Below are positions 27,913 to 38,321 of a stretch of 64,000 bases of DNA, piece after piece. Each line of letters begins with the position of its first letter. Position 1 is the first letter of the stretch. The DNA lies in the NCBI RefSeq assembly GCF_001704275.1, contig NZ_CP011533.1:6882001-6946000 (forward strand), given 5' to 3'. A program made the translations under genes and the position numbers. This DNA is from Streptomyces noursei ATCC 11455. Lineage in GTDB: Bacteria > Actinomycetota > Actinomycetes > Streptomycetales > Streptomycetaceae. Below the pieces are notes generated by a model. The model saw only the letters and a list, made by a program, of their open reading frames with translations. It did not search any database and was not told where the DNA came from.

Positions 27913-28374
27913 ATGACCACTTCGTTCAACGCAGCAGACGAGCACGCGCCGTTGCCCGGCAGCCAGGGGCCCACCGCCACCGTCGAGGTCCCGCCGCGCG
28001 CCGTCGGCGCCGTGGCGATGGCCTACGCGCCCGACCCGGACGGCGACCCGGACCCCGGCGAGATCGTCTGGACCTGGGTCCCGTTCGAGGAGAACGACGG
28101 ACGCGGCAAGGACCGACCGGTCCTGGTCGTGGCCCGGGAGACGGCGGGAACGCTGCTGGCCGTGCAGCTGTCGAGCAAGCGGCACAACGAGGACCGGGAC
28201 TGGGTGGCGATCGGCGCCGGCCCCTGGGACCGCGCGGGGCGCGACTCCTGGGTCGCCGTGGACCGGGTGCTGCGGGTCCACCCGCACGGCATGCGGCGGG
28301 AGGCGTGCGCGCTCGACCGGGGCCGCTTCAACCTCGTCGCCAACCGGCTGCGGGAACTCCACGGCTGGCACTGA
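27913..28374 (+). CDS. PemK/MazF-like (type II toxin-fold) protein
   Basis: A 153-residue protein. The first ~45 residues are variable; the rest follows the PemK/MazF SH3-like barrel: GEIVWTWVPFEENDGRGKDR, PVLVVARETAGTLLAVQLSS, RDWVAIGAGPWDRAGRDSWV, and DRVLRVHPHGMRREACALDR. MazF toxins are ribosome-independent mRNA interferases. I see no cognate antitoxin gene next to it, and single-copy relatives are common in Streptomyces core genomes, so it may not be a toxin. It is convergent with the DUF1697 gene. Confidence 0.78.
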   Translation: MTTSFNAADEHAPLPGSQGPTATVEVPPRAVGAVAMAYAPDPDGDPDPGEIVWTWVPFEENDGRGKDRPVLVVARETAGTLLAVQLSSKRHNEDRDWVAIGAGPWDRAGRDSWVAVDRVLRVHPHGMRREACALDRGRFNLVANRLRELHGWH

Positions 28375-28407
28375 GGCCCGGCGGGTCGGGACGCGTCGGC
28401 CGGGTGG

Positions 28408-28950
28408 TCAGGCGTCGGCCAGCGCCAGCAGCTTGGTGACGGTGTTCCAGTTGCGCGCGGTGGCCGTCACCCCGAGCCGGGCGCGGCCGACCGCCTCGGC
28501 GAGCCTGGAGCGCCCGATGCCGCCCGGGCACCACAGGAACAGCTCGCGGCCGATCAACCGGAACTGATCCGGCGCGTAGGCGTCCTGGTCGAGCGCGTCC
28601 AGCCGGGCGGTGTCGGTCGGTGCCTCCGACAGGAACGTCACGTGCAGGGTCTTGGGCTCCGGCACGGCCGACGGGAACGGATTCCCGGCGACCGTGGCGG
28701 CCAGCTCGTCGCGGGTCCGCACGAGCACCGGCACCGTCAGGCCCAGCTCGGCCGCGATCCGCTCCTCGAACCGCCGGGCGGTCTCCTCCGGCGGCCTCCC
28801 CGGATCGGCGAAGACGATGTTGCCCGTCTGCAGCAGGACGGTGACGTCCGCCAGCCCCAGGGAGCGGGCCAGCTCCAGCTGGCGGGCCTTGGGGAAGGAG
28901 TTGTGGCCTCCGACGTTGATACCGCGGAGCAGGGCGATCTGACGGGACAT
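28408..28950 (-). CDS. DUF1697 family protein
   Basis: A 180-residue cytoplasmic protein with the DUF1697 hallmark N-terminus ALLRGINVGGHNSFPKARQL, followed by VTVLLQTGNIVFADPGRPPE, VPVLVRTRDELAATVAGNPF, LHVTFLSEAP and the C-terminal RNWNTVTKLLALADA. The NWNTV motif is the usual family ending. The function is unknown. The start at 28950 is fixed by the conserved MxxxxALLRGINVGG opening. It lies 99 bp downstream of ogt on the same strand and may be transcribed with it from the damage-type promoter. Confidence 0.9.
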   Translation of the reverse strand: MSRQIALLRGINVGGHNSFPKARQLELARSLGLADVTVLLQTGNIVFADPGRPPEETARRFEERIAAELGLTVPVLVRTRDELAATVAGNPFPSAVPEPKTLHVTFLSEAPTDTARLDALDQDAYAPDQFRLIGRELFLWCPGGIGRSRLAEAVGRARLGVTATARNWNTVTKLLALADA

Positions 28951-29049
28951 GCGCGGCCCTTCGTGGCACGGTGCCGGCCGGCGGGACGGATTCCGGTGGC
29001 ACGGACGGGATACGGGACGGAAGCGGCCGGACGGCGGCCGGGCCGGCGC

Positions 29050-29649
29050 TCAGAACAACGGAGCGGGCAGCACGCCCTCCAGGGCCAGCAGCAGCCGCTT
29101 GGTCTCCAGACCGCCGCCGAAGCCGCCGATCCCGCCGTCGCTGGCGACGACCCGGTGGCAGGGGACGACCACGGGAAGCGGGTTGGAACCCATCGCCGCG
29201 CCCACCGCCCGGGCCGCGCCCGGCTCCCCGACCCGGTCGGCGAGGTCCTGATAGCCGACCACGCTGCCGTACGCCACGCCGTCGGCCAGCGCGTGCAGCA
29301 CCCGGGCGTTGAAGCCCCCGGACAGCGACCAGTCCAGCGGGACCGTGAAGGTGCGCAGCTCGCCGGCGAAGTAGCGGGCGAGCTCGGCGGCGGCCGTCGC
29401 CAGATGCGGTATCTCCGGGAGCGGCGGCCCGCCGAAGGCGTACTCCAGACGGGCCAGTGCCCGCCGGGCCTTCCGCTCGTCGGCATGGAAGACGACCTGG
29501 ACCAGGCCCTCCCGGGTCGCCGCGAGCAGCAGCGGGCCGATCGGGGTCCGAAGGTGCGCCCAGGCCCAGTCGCGGCGGGCCGGGACGGCCGCCTCCGGGG
29601 CGGCGTCCGGCGCCGCGGCCGGCGCTGGACCGTGCTCTGTGTTCGTCAC
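29050..29649 (-). CDS. ogt: methylated-DNA--protein-cysteine methyltransferase
   Basis: A 199-residue suicide enzyme that transfers O6-alkyl groups from guanine to itself. The active-site motif VVPCHRVVASDGGIGGFGGG puts the acceptor cysteine at residue 164. Upstream are the helix-turn-helix with its arginine finger (YGSVVGYQDLADRVGEPGAA, RAVGAAMGSNPLP) and the N-terminal domain (TPIGPLLLAATREGLVQVVF). The first ~27 residues are Ala/Pro-rich. The reverse-strand sequence TTGTCAGTG-N8-TAGTCT ends 7 bp before the GTG at 29649, so the transcript is predicted leaderless and damage-inducible. Confidence 0.94.
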   Translation of the reverse strand: MTNTEHGPAPAAAPDAAPEAAVPARRDWAWAHLRTPIGPLLLAATREGLVQVVFHADERKARRALARLEYAFGGPPLPEIPHLATAAAELARYFAGELRTFTVPLDWSLSGGFNARVLHALADGVAYGSVVGYQDLADRVGEPGAARAVGAAMGSNPLPVVVPCHRVVASDGGIGGFGGGLETKRLLLALEGVLPAPLF

Positions 29650-29655
29650 GTGCCC

Positions 29656-29678
29656 AGACTAGGACCGGCCACTGACAA
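29656..29678 (-). promoter_or_regulatory. PafBC-like damage promoter of ogt
   Basis: Reverse strand TTGTCAGTG (29670-29678), exactly 8 bp, then TAGTCT (29656-29661). The GTG start of ogt lies at the expected +1 (29649). Confidence 0.75.
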
Positions 29679-29737
29679 CGCGGCGGGGAACGGTCCGACG
29701 GCCACCGCCGAACCCGCTTCCCGCCGCGCCGGGACGG

Positions 29738-30616
29738 TCAGGAGTCGGTGCCGCCGAGCGCCTTGCGCACCACGTCGGGCTTGTTGCTGATGAGCCCCTC
29801 GACGCCGAGGTCGGCGATGCTGACCGCGGCCTTGGCGTCGTCGACAGTCCAGGTGTAGAGCTCCAGCCGCCTGTGGTGCGGGCCCTGGAGCGCGTGCACC
29901 GCCTTGACGTACTTACGGGTGACGGCCGTGTGGGGCGGATTGATCTGGTCGCAGTAGGCGGCGTACTTGGGCAGGTCGGCCACCGAGGGGCTGCCCAGGA
30001 AGCCCGTCTTGATCGCCGGGTTCAGGCGGTGGACCTTCTTGATCGCGTCGGCGTTGAAGCTCTGGACGATCAGGCGGCGCTTGAGGTGCTCCTGGTCGAG
30101 CCAACCGTCGTGGCGCAGCTCCCGGAGCGCCTGCCGCTCGATCCCCGGGTAGAGCTCGGGGTTCTTCAGCTCCATCAGCAGGTTCTGGCCGTTGTCCTCG
30201 ACCTCTTCCAGGTACTCCTCCAGGGTCGGCACCCGCTCGCCCTTGAACTTCGCACCGAACCAGCTGCCCGCGTCCAGCTTCTCGATCTCACGGAGGGTGA
30301 AGTCGCCGACGTTCCACGAGGAGCGGTCCGGGAAGACCTTCTTGACGTTGGTCGTCCTCGCCAGCGAGGTGTCGTGCAGGACGACCAGCTCGCCGTCCTT
30401 GGTGCGCTGGACGTCGTTCTCGACCCAGGCGATGCCGAGCCGGCCGGCCGTGTCGACCGAGGCGAGCGTGTTCTCGGGCGCGTACGCCGCGGCGCCGCGA
30501 TGGCCGACCACCACAGGGGGATGCCCATGGGCCGCGGCCGCGCCGGTGGCGGGCAGGGCGAACGCGGACAGACCCATGAGCGCGCCGGCGACGGCGACGA
30601 CGGGGCGGATACGCAT
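29738..30616 (-). CDS. secreted glycerophosphodiester phosphodiesterase
   Basis: A 292-residue exported hydrolase releasing glycerol-3-phosphate from glycerophosphodiesters. A signal peptide (MRIRPVVAVAGALMGLSAFA, cleavage after TGAAAA) precedes the GDPD barrel: VVVGHRGAAAYAPENTLASV (catalytic His and ENT metal ligand), GIAWVENDVQRTKDGELVVL (END), HDTSLARTTNVKKVF (second catalytic His), LLMELKNPELYPG, LIVQSFNADAIKKV and ELYTWTVDDA. Both histidines and the metal-binding Glu/Asp residues are present. ATG 30616 has GAGGAG upstream. Direct TTCAC-type repeats 20-50 bp upstream suggest PhoP control, as for glpQ genes in other Streptomyces. Confidence 0.93.
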   Translation of the reverse strand: MRIRPVVAVAGALMGLSAFALPATGAAAAHGHPPVVVGHRGAAAYAPENTLASVDTAGRLGIAWVENDVQRTKDGELVVLHDTSLARTTNVKKVFPDRSSWNVGDFTLREIEKLDAGSWFGAKFKGERVPTLEEYLEEVEDNGQNLLMELKNPELYPGIERQALRELRHDGWLDQEHLKRRLIVQSFNADAIKKVHRLNPAIKTGFLGSPSVADLPKYAAYCDQINPPHTAVTRKYVKAVHALQGPHHRRLELYTWTVDDAKAAVSIADLGVEGLISNKPDVVRKALGGTDS

Positions 30617-30634
30617 ACGGACTCCTCGTGACGT

Positions 30635-30667
30635 CGTGGAAGTGAGCTGACGTGAAGTGAGGTGAAC
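30635..30667 (-). promoter_or_regulatory. PHO-box-like direct repeats upstream of the GDPD gene
   Basis: Reverse strand GTTCACC, then CTTCACG, then GCTCACT, each 10 bp after the previous one. The core TTCAC resembles the Streptomyces PhoP direct repeat, but the canonical period is 11 bp, so the match is imperfect. Confidence 0.45.
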
Positions 30668-31077
30668 GGGGCGGACGGTCGGAGGCTCGCAGCCGGGCCG
30701 GAGGGGGAGGGGGATGTGCGGTGGACGGACGCTGAACGAAGAATGGCCGGTATTCCGTGCGGAGCGTCGCAGTTGCAGGGTGCCCGAAATGGCCGTGCAG
30801 CAGACATACGTCCCGACGTCGTCCAACTTGCCGGAGCCGCGGCATCCGCGCATCTCGGCCGACGGTGAGTCACCCGTCGCGCATATGACCGTTTTTGCCG
30901 GCCGAGTCCCGGGCATACCCCCTGGCCGGCCGCGGCGACACCGGTCCTCGGTCGTCTCCCCGGCTGTCATGATCGCGCCGGGCGGCGTTCCCCACTGTCC
31001 GGCCGCCGGCCGGTCCGCTCGCCCCGCCGCTCCGCAAGCCCTCGGGAAACCGCAGGTCAGATCCGATGCGGCACCGA

Positions 31078-31100
31078 TTGTCAGTGGCGGGTCGTACGGT
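31078..31100 (+). promoter_or_regulatory. PafBC-like damage promoter of uvrB
   Basis: TTGTCAGTG (31078-31086), exactly 8 bp, then TACGGT (31095-31100). Seven bases separate the -10 from ATG 31108, predicting a leaderless message. Confidence 0.78.
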
Positions 31101-31107
31101 GGATCCC

Positions 31108-33255
<2,148 letters not shown>

Positions 33256-33461
33256 CGGCGGGAGCACCGGCGGAGCGGCGGCGGCCCGACCCGGGGCACC
33301 GGGCGGGCCGCGGACCTGCCCGGATGTGTTGCAGATCCGCCACGATGGCCGGGCTCGGCGCGCTCGGGCCCGGCCCCCTGCATAAGGTCGGGGACAGGGC
33401 CGTCGGACCGGTGGGGCGCGGGCGGCGAGAAGCGACCCGTACGACACGCAAGGGGAGAACG

Positions 33462-35504
33462 ATGGCGGCGGAGCTGGTCCGGGGGCAGAACCACCCGCTG
33501 GACCGCACCCGTGTGGAGATCCGGATCGCGGCCGACGGGCCCGTCCTGGCCGGGGTCACGCTCGGCGACGAACAGGGCCGGTTGTCGGGCGCCGAGGCGG
33601 TGGCCCATCCGGGCGCGCCCCGCCGCGTGGGCGTCGAGGTGCCCTCCGGGCCGGCCGCCGTACAGCGCATCACCGTCGATCTCGGCGCGCTGCCCGGCGC
33701 GGTGCACCGGGTGAGCGTGCTGCTGGCGCTGCCGGTCGGGCCCGGCGCACCGCGCGGCTTCGGCGCCGCCGCCGCGCCGTCCGTCGCCGTGACGACCCCC
33801 GACGGCATCCCCCTCGCCGGGTACACCGTCACCGGCCTGGGCCCCGAATCCGCGCTGGTCGCCGTGGAGCTGTACCGACGACGGGGCGCCTGGCGGATCC
33901 GTGCCGTGGGCCAGGGGTACGCCGGCGGGCTGGCGGAGCTGCTGCGCGACCAGGGGCTGCCGGGGGCCGCGGAGCTGGCCGCGCGGATCGAGGAGGCGAC
34001 CGGCACCTCACGCGCCCCGGCGGTGGCCGCCCCCGACCCGTCGGCCGCGCCCGACCCGGTGCCGGCGATCCGCCCCGAGCGACCGGCCCCCGGGCCCACC
34101 ACCTTCGCCCCGGAGGCCGAGTCGCTCGCCGGGGCCCTCGGTGCTCCCGGTGCCCCCGACGCCCCGGCGGTCGACCTCGGTGCCCCGCCGGCCGGCGCCC
34201 GCCTCGACTACCGCCATCCCCGACGCCCCGCCGCCTCCGCGGCCGCCCCCGTGGCCCCGCCCGCTCCCGCCCCGCCCGCGGCAGCCGGAGGCGGGGACGG
34301 CCCGGCCGTCCCGGTCGCCGGTGACGCCAACGGCTGGAGCATGGAGGAGCGGCTCTACAACCAGGTCCGGGGCATGTTCGAGGACCTGGCCCGGTCGGTC
34401 GCGGCGTACCGCGGCGCCGCCGGCTTCGCCGCCTCCCGTCTGGAGCGGGAGCTCGACGAGGCGCTCGCCGACCCCCGCGCCCGTCTGGGCGGCGCCACAG
34501 AGGCCGCCCGCGTCGCCGCCCGGGACCGGCACGCCGACCTGATCGGCCGGGCCCGCGCCGTCCTCGACCGCGACCTGGCCCAGCTCGCCGCCGAGTCGGA
34601 GGTGGTGGAGCCCGCGCTGCCACCCGCGCTCGCCCGTTGGGACAACCCGGTGTGGCACGCCTACGAGGTGCCGCGGCAGCCCCCGATGGCCGTCCGACTG
34701 GGCGATCTGCACCTCCCCGAGGCCCCGGAGCTGCGCATTCCGCTGCTCGTCCGGCTCCCCCTGGAGCGCGGACTGTGGATCGACAGCGGTCCCGGGCCGT
34801 ATCCCCGTGCCGGGCGGGACCCCGAGCGGGAGTTCGGCCGCCGGGAGCTGGGCGGCGCGCTGACCGACGCGGCGCCCGACGAGGCCGAGCTGGGGCGGCT
34901 CGCCCTGGAGACCGCCGTCGCGGTCGCCGCCCGGCTGCTGGCCGCCCACCCGCCGGGCGGGTATGCCGTCCGGGTCCTCGACCCCGCCGGCTCGGCCGGG
35001 CCGGCGCTGGCCCCGCTGCGGGAGAGCGGCGCGCTGCCCGAGCCTCCGGCCGCCGGTGCCCGGGGCGTGGCCGCGGTGCTGGAGGCGCTGACCCGGCGGG
35101 TCGATCTCCTCCAGATGGCGGTGCGCCACCGTGCGACGGAGGCCCTGCCGCCGGAGCTGGACCCGGCCGAGCAGCTGCTGATCGTCCATGACTTCCCGCA
35201 CGGCTTCGACGACCGCGCGCTGAACCAGCTGCGCTATCTGGCCGACGAGGGCCCCGCGGTCGGGGTCCACCTGATGATGGTCGCAGACCGGAGCCGGGCA
35301 CGGGAGTACGGCCCGGTCCTGGACCCGCTCTGGCGCGCCCTGCTGCGGCTCACGCCGGTCCCGGACACCCATCTCGCCGATCCGTGGGTCGGCCACGCCT
35401 GGATATACGAGCCGCCACTCGCGCCCCGGCGCAGCGAGGTGATCCGCCGGGTGCTGGACCGCGTCGCCGAGGCCCGCCGAGCCGCGGACCCGCAGACCGG
35501 CTGA
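33462..35504 (+). CDS. TerD-domain protein with large C-terminal extension
   Basis: A 680-residue protein from ATG 33462, with AAGGGGAG upstream. Residues ~1-185 form a TerD/CABP-like domain (ELVRGQNHPLDRTRVEIRIA, GAVHRVSVLLALPVG, ALVAVELYRRRGAWRIRAVG, QGYAGGLAELLRDQG). A Pro/Ala-rich linker (~185-295) follows, then a coiled-coil region (MEERLYNQVRGMFEDLARSV) and a C-terminal domain (~400-680) with IPLLVRLPLERGLWIDS, LLIVHDFPHGFDDRALNQLR and VHLMMVADRSRAREYG. The last part resembles FtsK/TerY-linked domains of stress proteins but has no clear Walker A. TerD proteins belong to tellurite-resistance and stress systems with calcium-binding sites. The terC gene follows. Confidence 0.75.
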   Translation: MAAELVRGQNHPLDRTRVEIRIAADGPVLAGVTLGDEQGRLSGAEAVAHPGAPRRVGVEVPSGPAAVQRITVDLGALPGAVHRVSVLLALPVGPGAPRGFGAAAAPSVAVTTPDGIPLAGYTVTGLGPESALVAVELYRRRGAWRIRAVGQGYAGGLAELLRDQGLPGAAELAARIEEATGTSRAPAVAAPDPSAAPDPVPAIRPERPAPGPTTFAPEAESLAGALGAPGAPDAPAVDLGAPPAGARLDYRHPRRPAASAAAPVAPPAPAPPAAAGGGDGPAVPVAGDANGWSMEERLYNQVRGMFEDLARSVAAYRGAAGFAASRLERELDEALADPRARLGGATEAARVAARDRHADLIGRARAVLDRDLAQLAAESEVVEPALPPALARWDNPVWHAYEVPRQPPMAVRLGDLHLPEAPELRIPLLVRLPLERGLWIDSGPGPYPRAGRDPEREFGRRELGGALTDAAPDEAELGRLALETAVAVAARLLAAHPPGGYAVRVLDPAGSAGPALAPLRESGALPEPPAAGARGVAAVLEALTRRVDLLQMAVRHRATEALPPELDPAEQLLIVHDFPHGFDDRALNQLRYLADEGPAVGVHLMMVADRSRAREYGPVLDPLWRALLRLTPVPDTHLADPWVGHAWIYEPPLAPRRSEVIRRVLDRVAEARRAADPQTG

Positions 35505-35546
35505 CACCGACCTCGCCAGCTCAAGGTCAAGCCCCTCACCAGCGGC

Positions 35547-35593
35547 TTTACCCTTTCCTTTGCCATTTCATGAACCTCCTTTACCATTTCTTG
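35547..35593 (+). repeat. three imperfect direct repeats (TTTACCATTTC type) upstream of terC
   Basis: TTTACCCTTTCCTT (35547-35560), TTTGCCATTTCATG (35559-35572) and TTTACCATTTCTTG (35580-35593). The tract is unusually A/T-rich for this genome and lies 70 bp before the start codon, as expected of a regulator site or upstream promoter element. Confidence 0.5.
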
Positions 35594-35663
35594 TACGGAG
35601 GGGCGTCGGAGTCCCCCGGCAGCGACGACGCTGTGTGTGCCGTATGACCCTGCCGGAGGAGCA

Positions 35664-36677
35664 GTGGACGTTTCCCTGAACCTGTGGGTGCTGACCATCC
35701 TCGGTCTGTGCGCCCTGATCGCCGTCGACTTCTTCATCGGCGGACGCAAACCCCATGAGGTGTCCCTCAAGGAAGCCGGTGTCTGGACCGGTGTCTGGAT
35801 GGGACTCGCCGTGCTGTTCGGGCTCGGCCTGCTGGTGTTCGGCGGGAGCGCGCCGGCCGGCGAGTTCTTCGCGGGCTTCATCACCGAGAAGTCGCTGAGC
35901 GTCGACAACCTCTTCGTCTTCGTCCTGATCATGAGCAAGTTCGCGGTGCCGGCCGTCTACCAGCAGCGGGTGCTGATGGTCGGGGTGCTGATCGCGCTGG
36001 TGCTGCGCGCCGGGTTCATCGGCGCCGGCGCGGCGATCATCGCCAACTTCTCCTGGGTGTTCTACCTCTTCGGCGCGTTCCTCATCTGGACCGCCTGGAA
36101 GCTGATCCAGGAGGCGCGGGCCGGCCAGGAGGACGAGGAGTTCGAGGAGAACCGCTTCCTGAAGGCGGTCGAGCGCCGCTTCCCGTCCACCGACCGGTAC
36201 CACGGCACCAAGCTGTTCATCGTGGAGAACGGCCGGCGGCTGATGACGCCGATGCTGATCGTCATGCTGGCGATCGGCACCACCGACGTCCTGTTCGCCC
36301 TGGACTCGATTCCGGCGATCTTCGGCCTGACCCAGGACCCGTACATCGTCTTCACCGCCAACGCCTTCGCCCTGATGGGCCTGCGGCAGCTGTACTTCCT
36401 GATCGGCGGGCTGCTGAAGAAGCTGGTCCACCTCTCCTACGGCCTGTCGGTGATCCTCGGGTTCATCGGCGTCAAGCTGGTGCTGCACGCCCTGCACGAG
36501 TCGGGAGTGGCCGTCCCGGAGATCAGCATTCCGGTCTCGCTGGGCGTGATCTGTGCGGTGCTGGCCATCACGACGGTGACCAGCCTGCGGGCCTCGCGCC
36601 GCGCCGCGGCGGCCGGGCCGGAGACCGGGGAGCCTGCGGCGCCGGCGGTCGCGGACCGGTCGGACACCCGCCGATAA
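35664..36677 (+). CDS. TerC family integral membrane protein
   Basis: A 337-residue membrane protein from GTG 35664 behind GGAGGAG. About eight to nine transmembrane helices are visible. TerC landmarks are LCALIAVDFFIGGRKPHEVS, FFAGFITEKSLSVDNLFVFV, LMVGVLIALVLRAGFIGAGA, VMLAIGTTDVLFALDSIPAI, and FALMGLRQLYFLIGGLLKKL. The conserved intramembrane acidic residues (SVDNLF, TDVLFALDSIPA) are intact. Relatives (Alx, MeeF/MeeY, TerC) act in Mn(II) export or metallation of secreted proteins as well as tellurite resistance. I looked for a yybP-ykoY manganese riboswitch upstream and found none. A strong bidirectional terminator follows. Confidence 0.93.
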   Translation: MDVSLNLWVLTILGLCALIAVDFFIGGRKPHEVSLKEAGVWTGVWMGLAVLFGLGLLVFGGSAPAGEFFAGFITEKSLSVDNLFVFVLIMSKFAVPAVYQQRVLMVGVLIALVLRAGFIGAGAAIIANFSWVFYLFGAFLIWTAWKLIQEARAGQEDEEFEENRFLKAVERRFPSTDRYHGTKLFIVENGRRLMTPMLIVMLAIGTTDVLFALDSIPAIFGLTQDPYIVFTANAFALMGLRQLYFLIGGLLKKLVHLSYGLSVILGFIGVKLVLHALHESGVAVPEISIPVSLGVICAVLAITTVTSLRASRRAAAAGPETGEPAAPAVADRSDTRR

Positions 36678-36681
36678 CGGC

Positions 36682-36719
36682 CCGGGCCCGGCGGGCGACT
36701 ATCCGCCCGCCGGGCCCGG
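36682..36719. terminator. bidirectional terminator between terC and the MBL hydrolase gene
   Basis: A perfect 16-bp stem (left arm 36682-36697, right arm 36704-36719, core CGGGCCCGGCGGGCG) closes a six-base ACTATC loop between two convergent genes. Confidence 0.82.
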
Positions 36720-36736
36720 AACCGGGCGTTCGGCCG

Positions 36737-37393
36737 CTACCAGCCGCGCTCCTGCCACTCGGCGAGGTGCGGCCGCTCGGCGCCGAGCGTGGTGTCGGAG
36801 CCGTGGCCCGGATAGACCCAGGTCTCGTCCGGCAACGCGTCGAAGAGCTTGCGCCGCACGCCGTCGAGCAGCGTGCCGAACCGCTCGGCATCGCCCCAGG
36901 TGTTGCCGACCCCGCCGGGGAAGAGACAGTCCCCGGTGAAGACGTGCGGGTGCCCGTGCGGGTCGTCGTAGACCAGCGCGATGCTGCCCGGGGTGTGCCC
37001 GACCAGATGACGTGCGGTCAGCCGGACGCGGCCGACGGTCAACGTGTCGCCGTCCTCGACCAGTACGTCCGTGGGGACGGGGATGCCCTCGGCGTCGTAC
37101 CGCCCGGCGTACGTCCGTGCGCCGGTGGCGTCGACGACCTCGCGCAGCGCGCCCCAGTGGTCGCCGTGCTGGTGCGTGGTGACCACGGACGCCAGACCGC
37201 TGTCACCGATCAGGGTGAGGAGCGTGTGCGGCTCGGCGGCCGCGTCGATCAGCAGCTGCTCGTCGGTGGCCCGGCACCGCAGTACGTACGCGTTGTTGTT
37301 CGTGGGACCGACCGCGACCTTCGAGATCATCAGGTCGGTCAGCTCGTGCACGTCGGCCGGTCCGCCGACCTTCACTGCTCCGCTGTAGGTCAT
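36737..37393 (-). CDS. MBL-fold metallohydrolase (glyoxalase II-like)
   Basis: A 218-residue metallo-beta-lactamase-fold hydrolase. The metal-binding motif is VVTTHQHGDHWGALREVV (HxHxDH), followed by RLTARHLVGHTPGSIALVYD (third His), FTGDCLFPGGVGNTWGDAER (bridging Asp) and WVYPGHGSDTTLGAERPHLA (last His). All ligands are present. In mycothiol-using bacteria, enzymes of this type act on thioesters or mycothiol conjugates; that fits the upstream mycothiol-dependent isomerase, whose stop codon lies only 10 bp before this start. The two form an operon. Confidence 0.9.
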   Translation of the reverse strand: MTYSGAVKVGGPADVHELTDLMISKVAVGPTNNNAYVLRCRATDEQLLIDAAAEPHTLLTLIGDSGLASVVTTHQHGDHWGALREVVDATGARTYAGRYDAEGIPVPTDVLVEDGDTLTVGRVRLTARHLVGHTPGSIALVYDDPHGHPHVFTGDCLFPGGVGNTWGDAERFGTLLDGVRRKLFDALPDETWVYPGHGSDTTLGAERPHLAEWQERGW

Positions 37394-37403
37394 GGCACCA
37401 ACT

Positions 37404-38144
37404 CTAGAGCGGGGGGATGACCGGCAGCGGCGCGCCGTGGGTGTCCAGCAGACCGCCGTCCGCGCGCCCGGTCAGCCAGCCGACCAGGTCCCGCGCCGAG
37501 CCGCTCACCACCACCGGCCCGGCTGACGCCCCGTCGCCCGAACCGTGGCCTCCGGTCCGCCATCGGCGGCCGTCGTCGGCGTGCAGCTCCAGTGCCGTCA
37601 GCTTCGGGTGGCGGGCGAACTTGATCCCGGTGAGGAAGTCCAACTCGCTGTCCACGAAGTCGTCCGGCAGCTGCTCGACGGTGTAGCCGACGCCCAGGTC
37701 GACGTGGTGCAGTTCCACCTCGGCCAGCCGGCGCAGCGCCAGCCGATCGGCCCGCTCGACGACGCCGTTGCGCATCTCGACCTCGTACGCCCGGCGGTTC
37801 TCCGGCAGGGCCCGCGCCGCGGCCTCGAAGCGGGCCGCGCTCTCCCCGAGGTCGTCCAGGTGGACCTTCAGCGGACGGTCGGCGCCCCGCTCGATGTCCT
37901 CGTCGCGCGCCGCGGCGCTGGCGTACATCGGTGTGGGGACGCCGGTCCGCGCCCAGTTCAGGAGGTTGACCAGGGCGTCGGCGTTGCGGGCCAGATGGGC
38001 CAGGACGTGGCCCCGGGTCCATCCGGGGAGCAGCGACGGCTCGCCGACCGCGTCGTCGTCGAGCTTGCCCAGGGAGACCAGCAGACGGTCGGCGGAGTCG
38101 TGGACGGCGGCCACGTCGCGGGCGAAATCACGAGGGATGGTCAT
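37404..38144 (-). CDS. maleylpyruvate isomerase family mycothiol-dependent enzyme
   Basis: A 246-residue DinB/MDMPI-fold protein. The N-terminal four-helix bundle includes DRLLVSLGKLDDDAVGEPSL, LPGWTRGHVLAHLARNADAL (first metal-binding His) and LRRLAEVELHHVDLGVGYTV (E...H pair), which together form the family zinc site. The C-terminal domain (ALELHADDGRRWR, VVVSGSARDLVGWLTGRADG) is the SCP2-like half. Mycothiol serves as thiol cofactor in the founding enzyme; the substrate here is unknown. It is the first gene of an operon with the MBL hydrolase. Confidence 0.9.
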   Translation of the reverse strand: MTIPRDFARDVAAVHDSADRLLVSLGKLDDDAVGEPSLLPGWTRGHVLAHLARNADALVNLLNWARTGVPTPMYASAAARDEDIERGADRPLKVHLDDLGESAARFEAAARALPENRRAYEVEMRNGVVERADRLALRRLAEVELHHVDLGVGYTVEQLPDDFVDSELDFLTGIKFARHPKLTALELHADDGRRWRTGGHGSGDGASAGPVVVSGSARDLVGWLTGRADGGLLDTHGAPLPVIPPL

Positions 38145-38321
38145 GGTTCGACGCTAGCGCCGCCCGGGCGGGTCCGGGAGACGGACGCAAACCTTCCGGG
38201 TGGCAATGAGGTGGTGCCCGGTGGCACGAGTGGTGCGCGCGGGCGTGGAAGGGGCGGACGGGGTACCGCCCTTCCCACGCCTGTACGCCGGCATGGGGCG
38301 TGCCCGTACAGCGGACCCGAT

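Larger units (their letters stand above)
30617..31107. other. 491-bp divergent region between GDPD and uvrB; no gene seen
   Basis: On the GDPD side it contains PHO-box-like repeats (30635-30667). On the uvrB side it contains the PafBC-like promoter (31078-31100). The middle, about 30700-31060, shows no coding bias and no motif I can name. Confidence 0.55.

Noticed and set aside
27913..28374. A complete type II toxin-antitoxin module
   Set aside because: The PemK/MazF-like gene has no adjacent small antitoxin gene on either side, so a TA system is not supported.
35505..35663. A yybP-ykoY manganese riboswitch before terC
   Set aside because: The conserved helices and consensus loops are not present; only A/T-rich direct repeats are seen.
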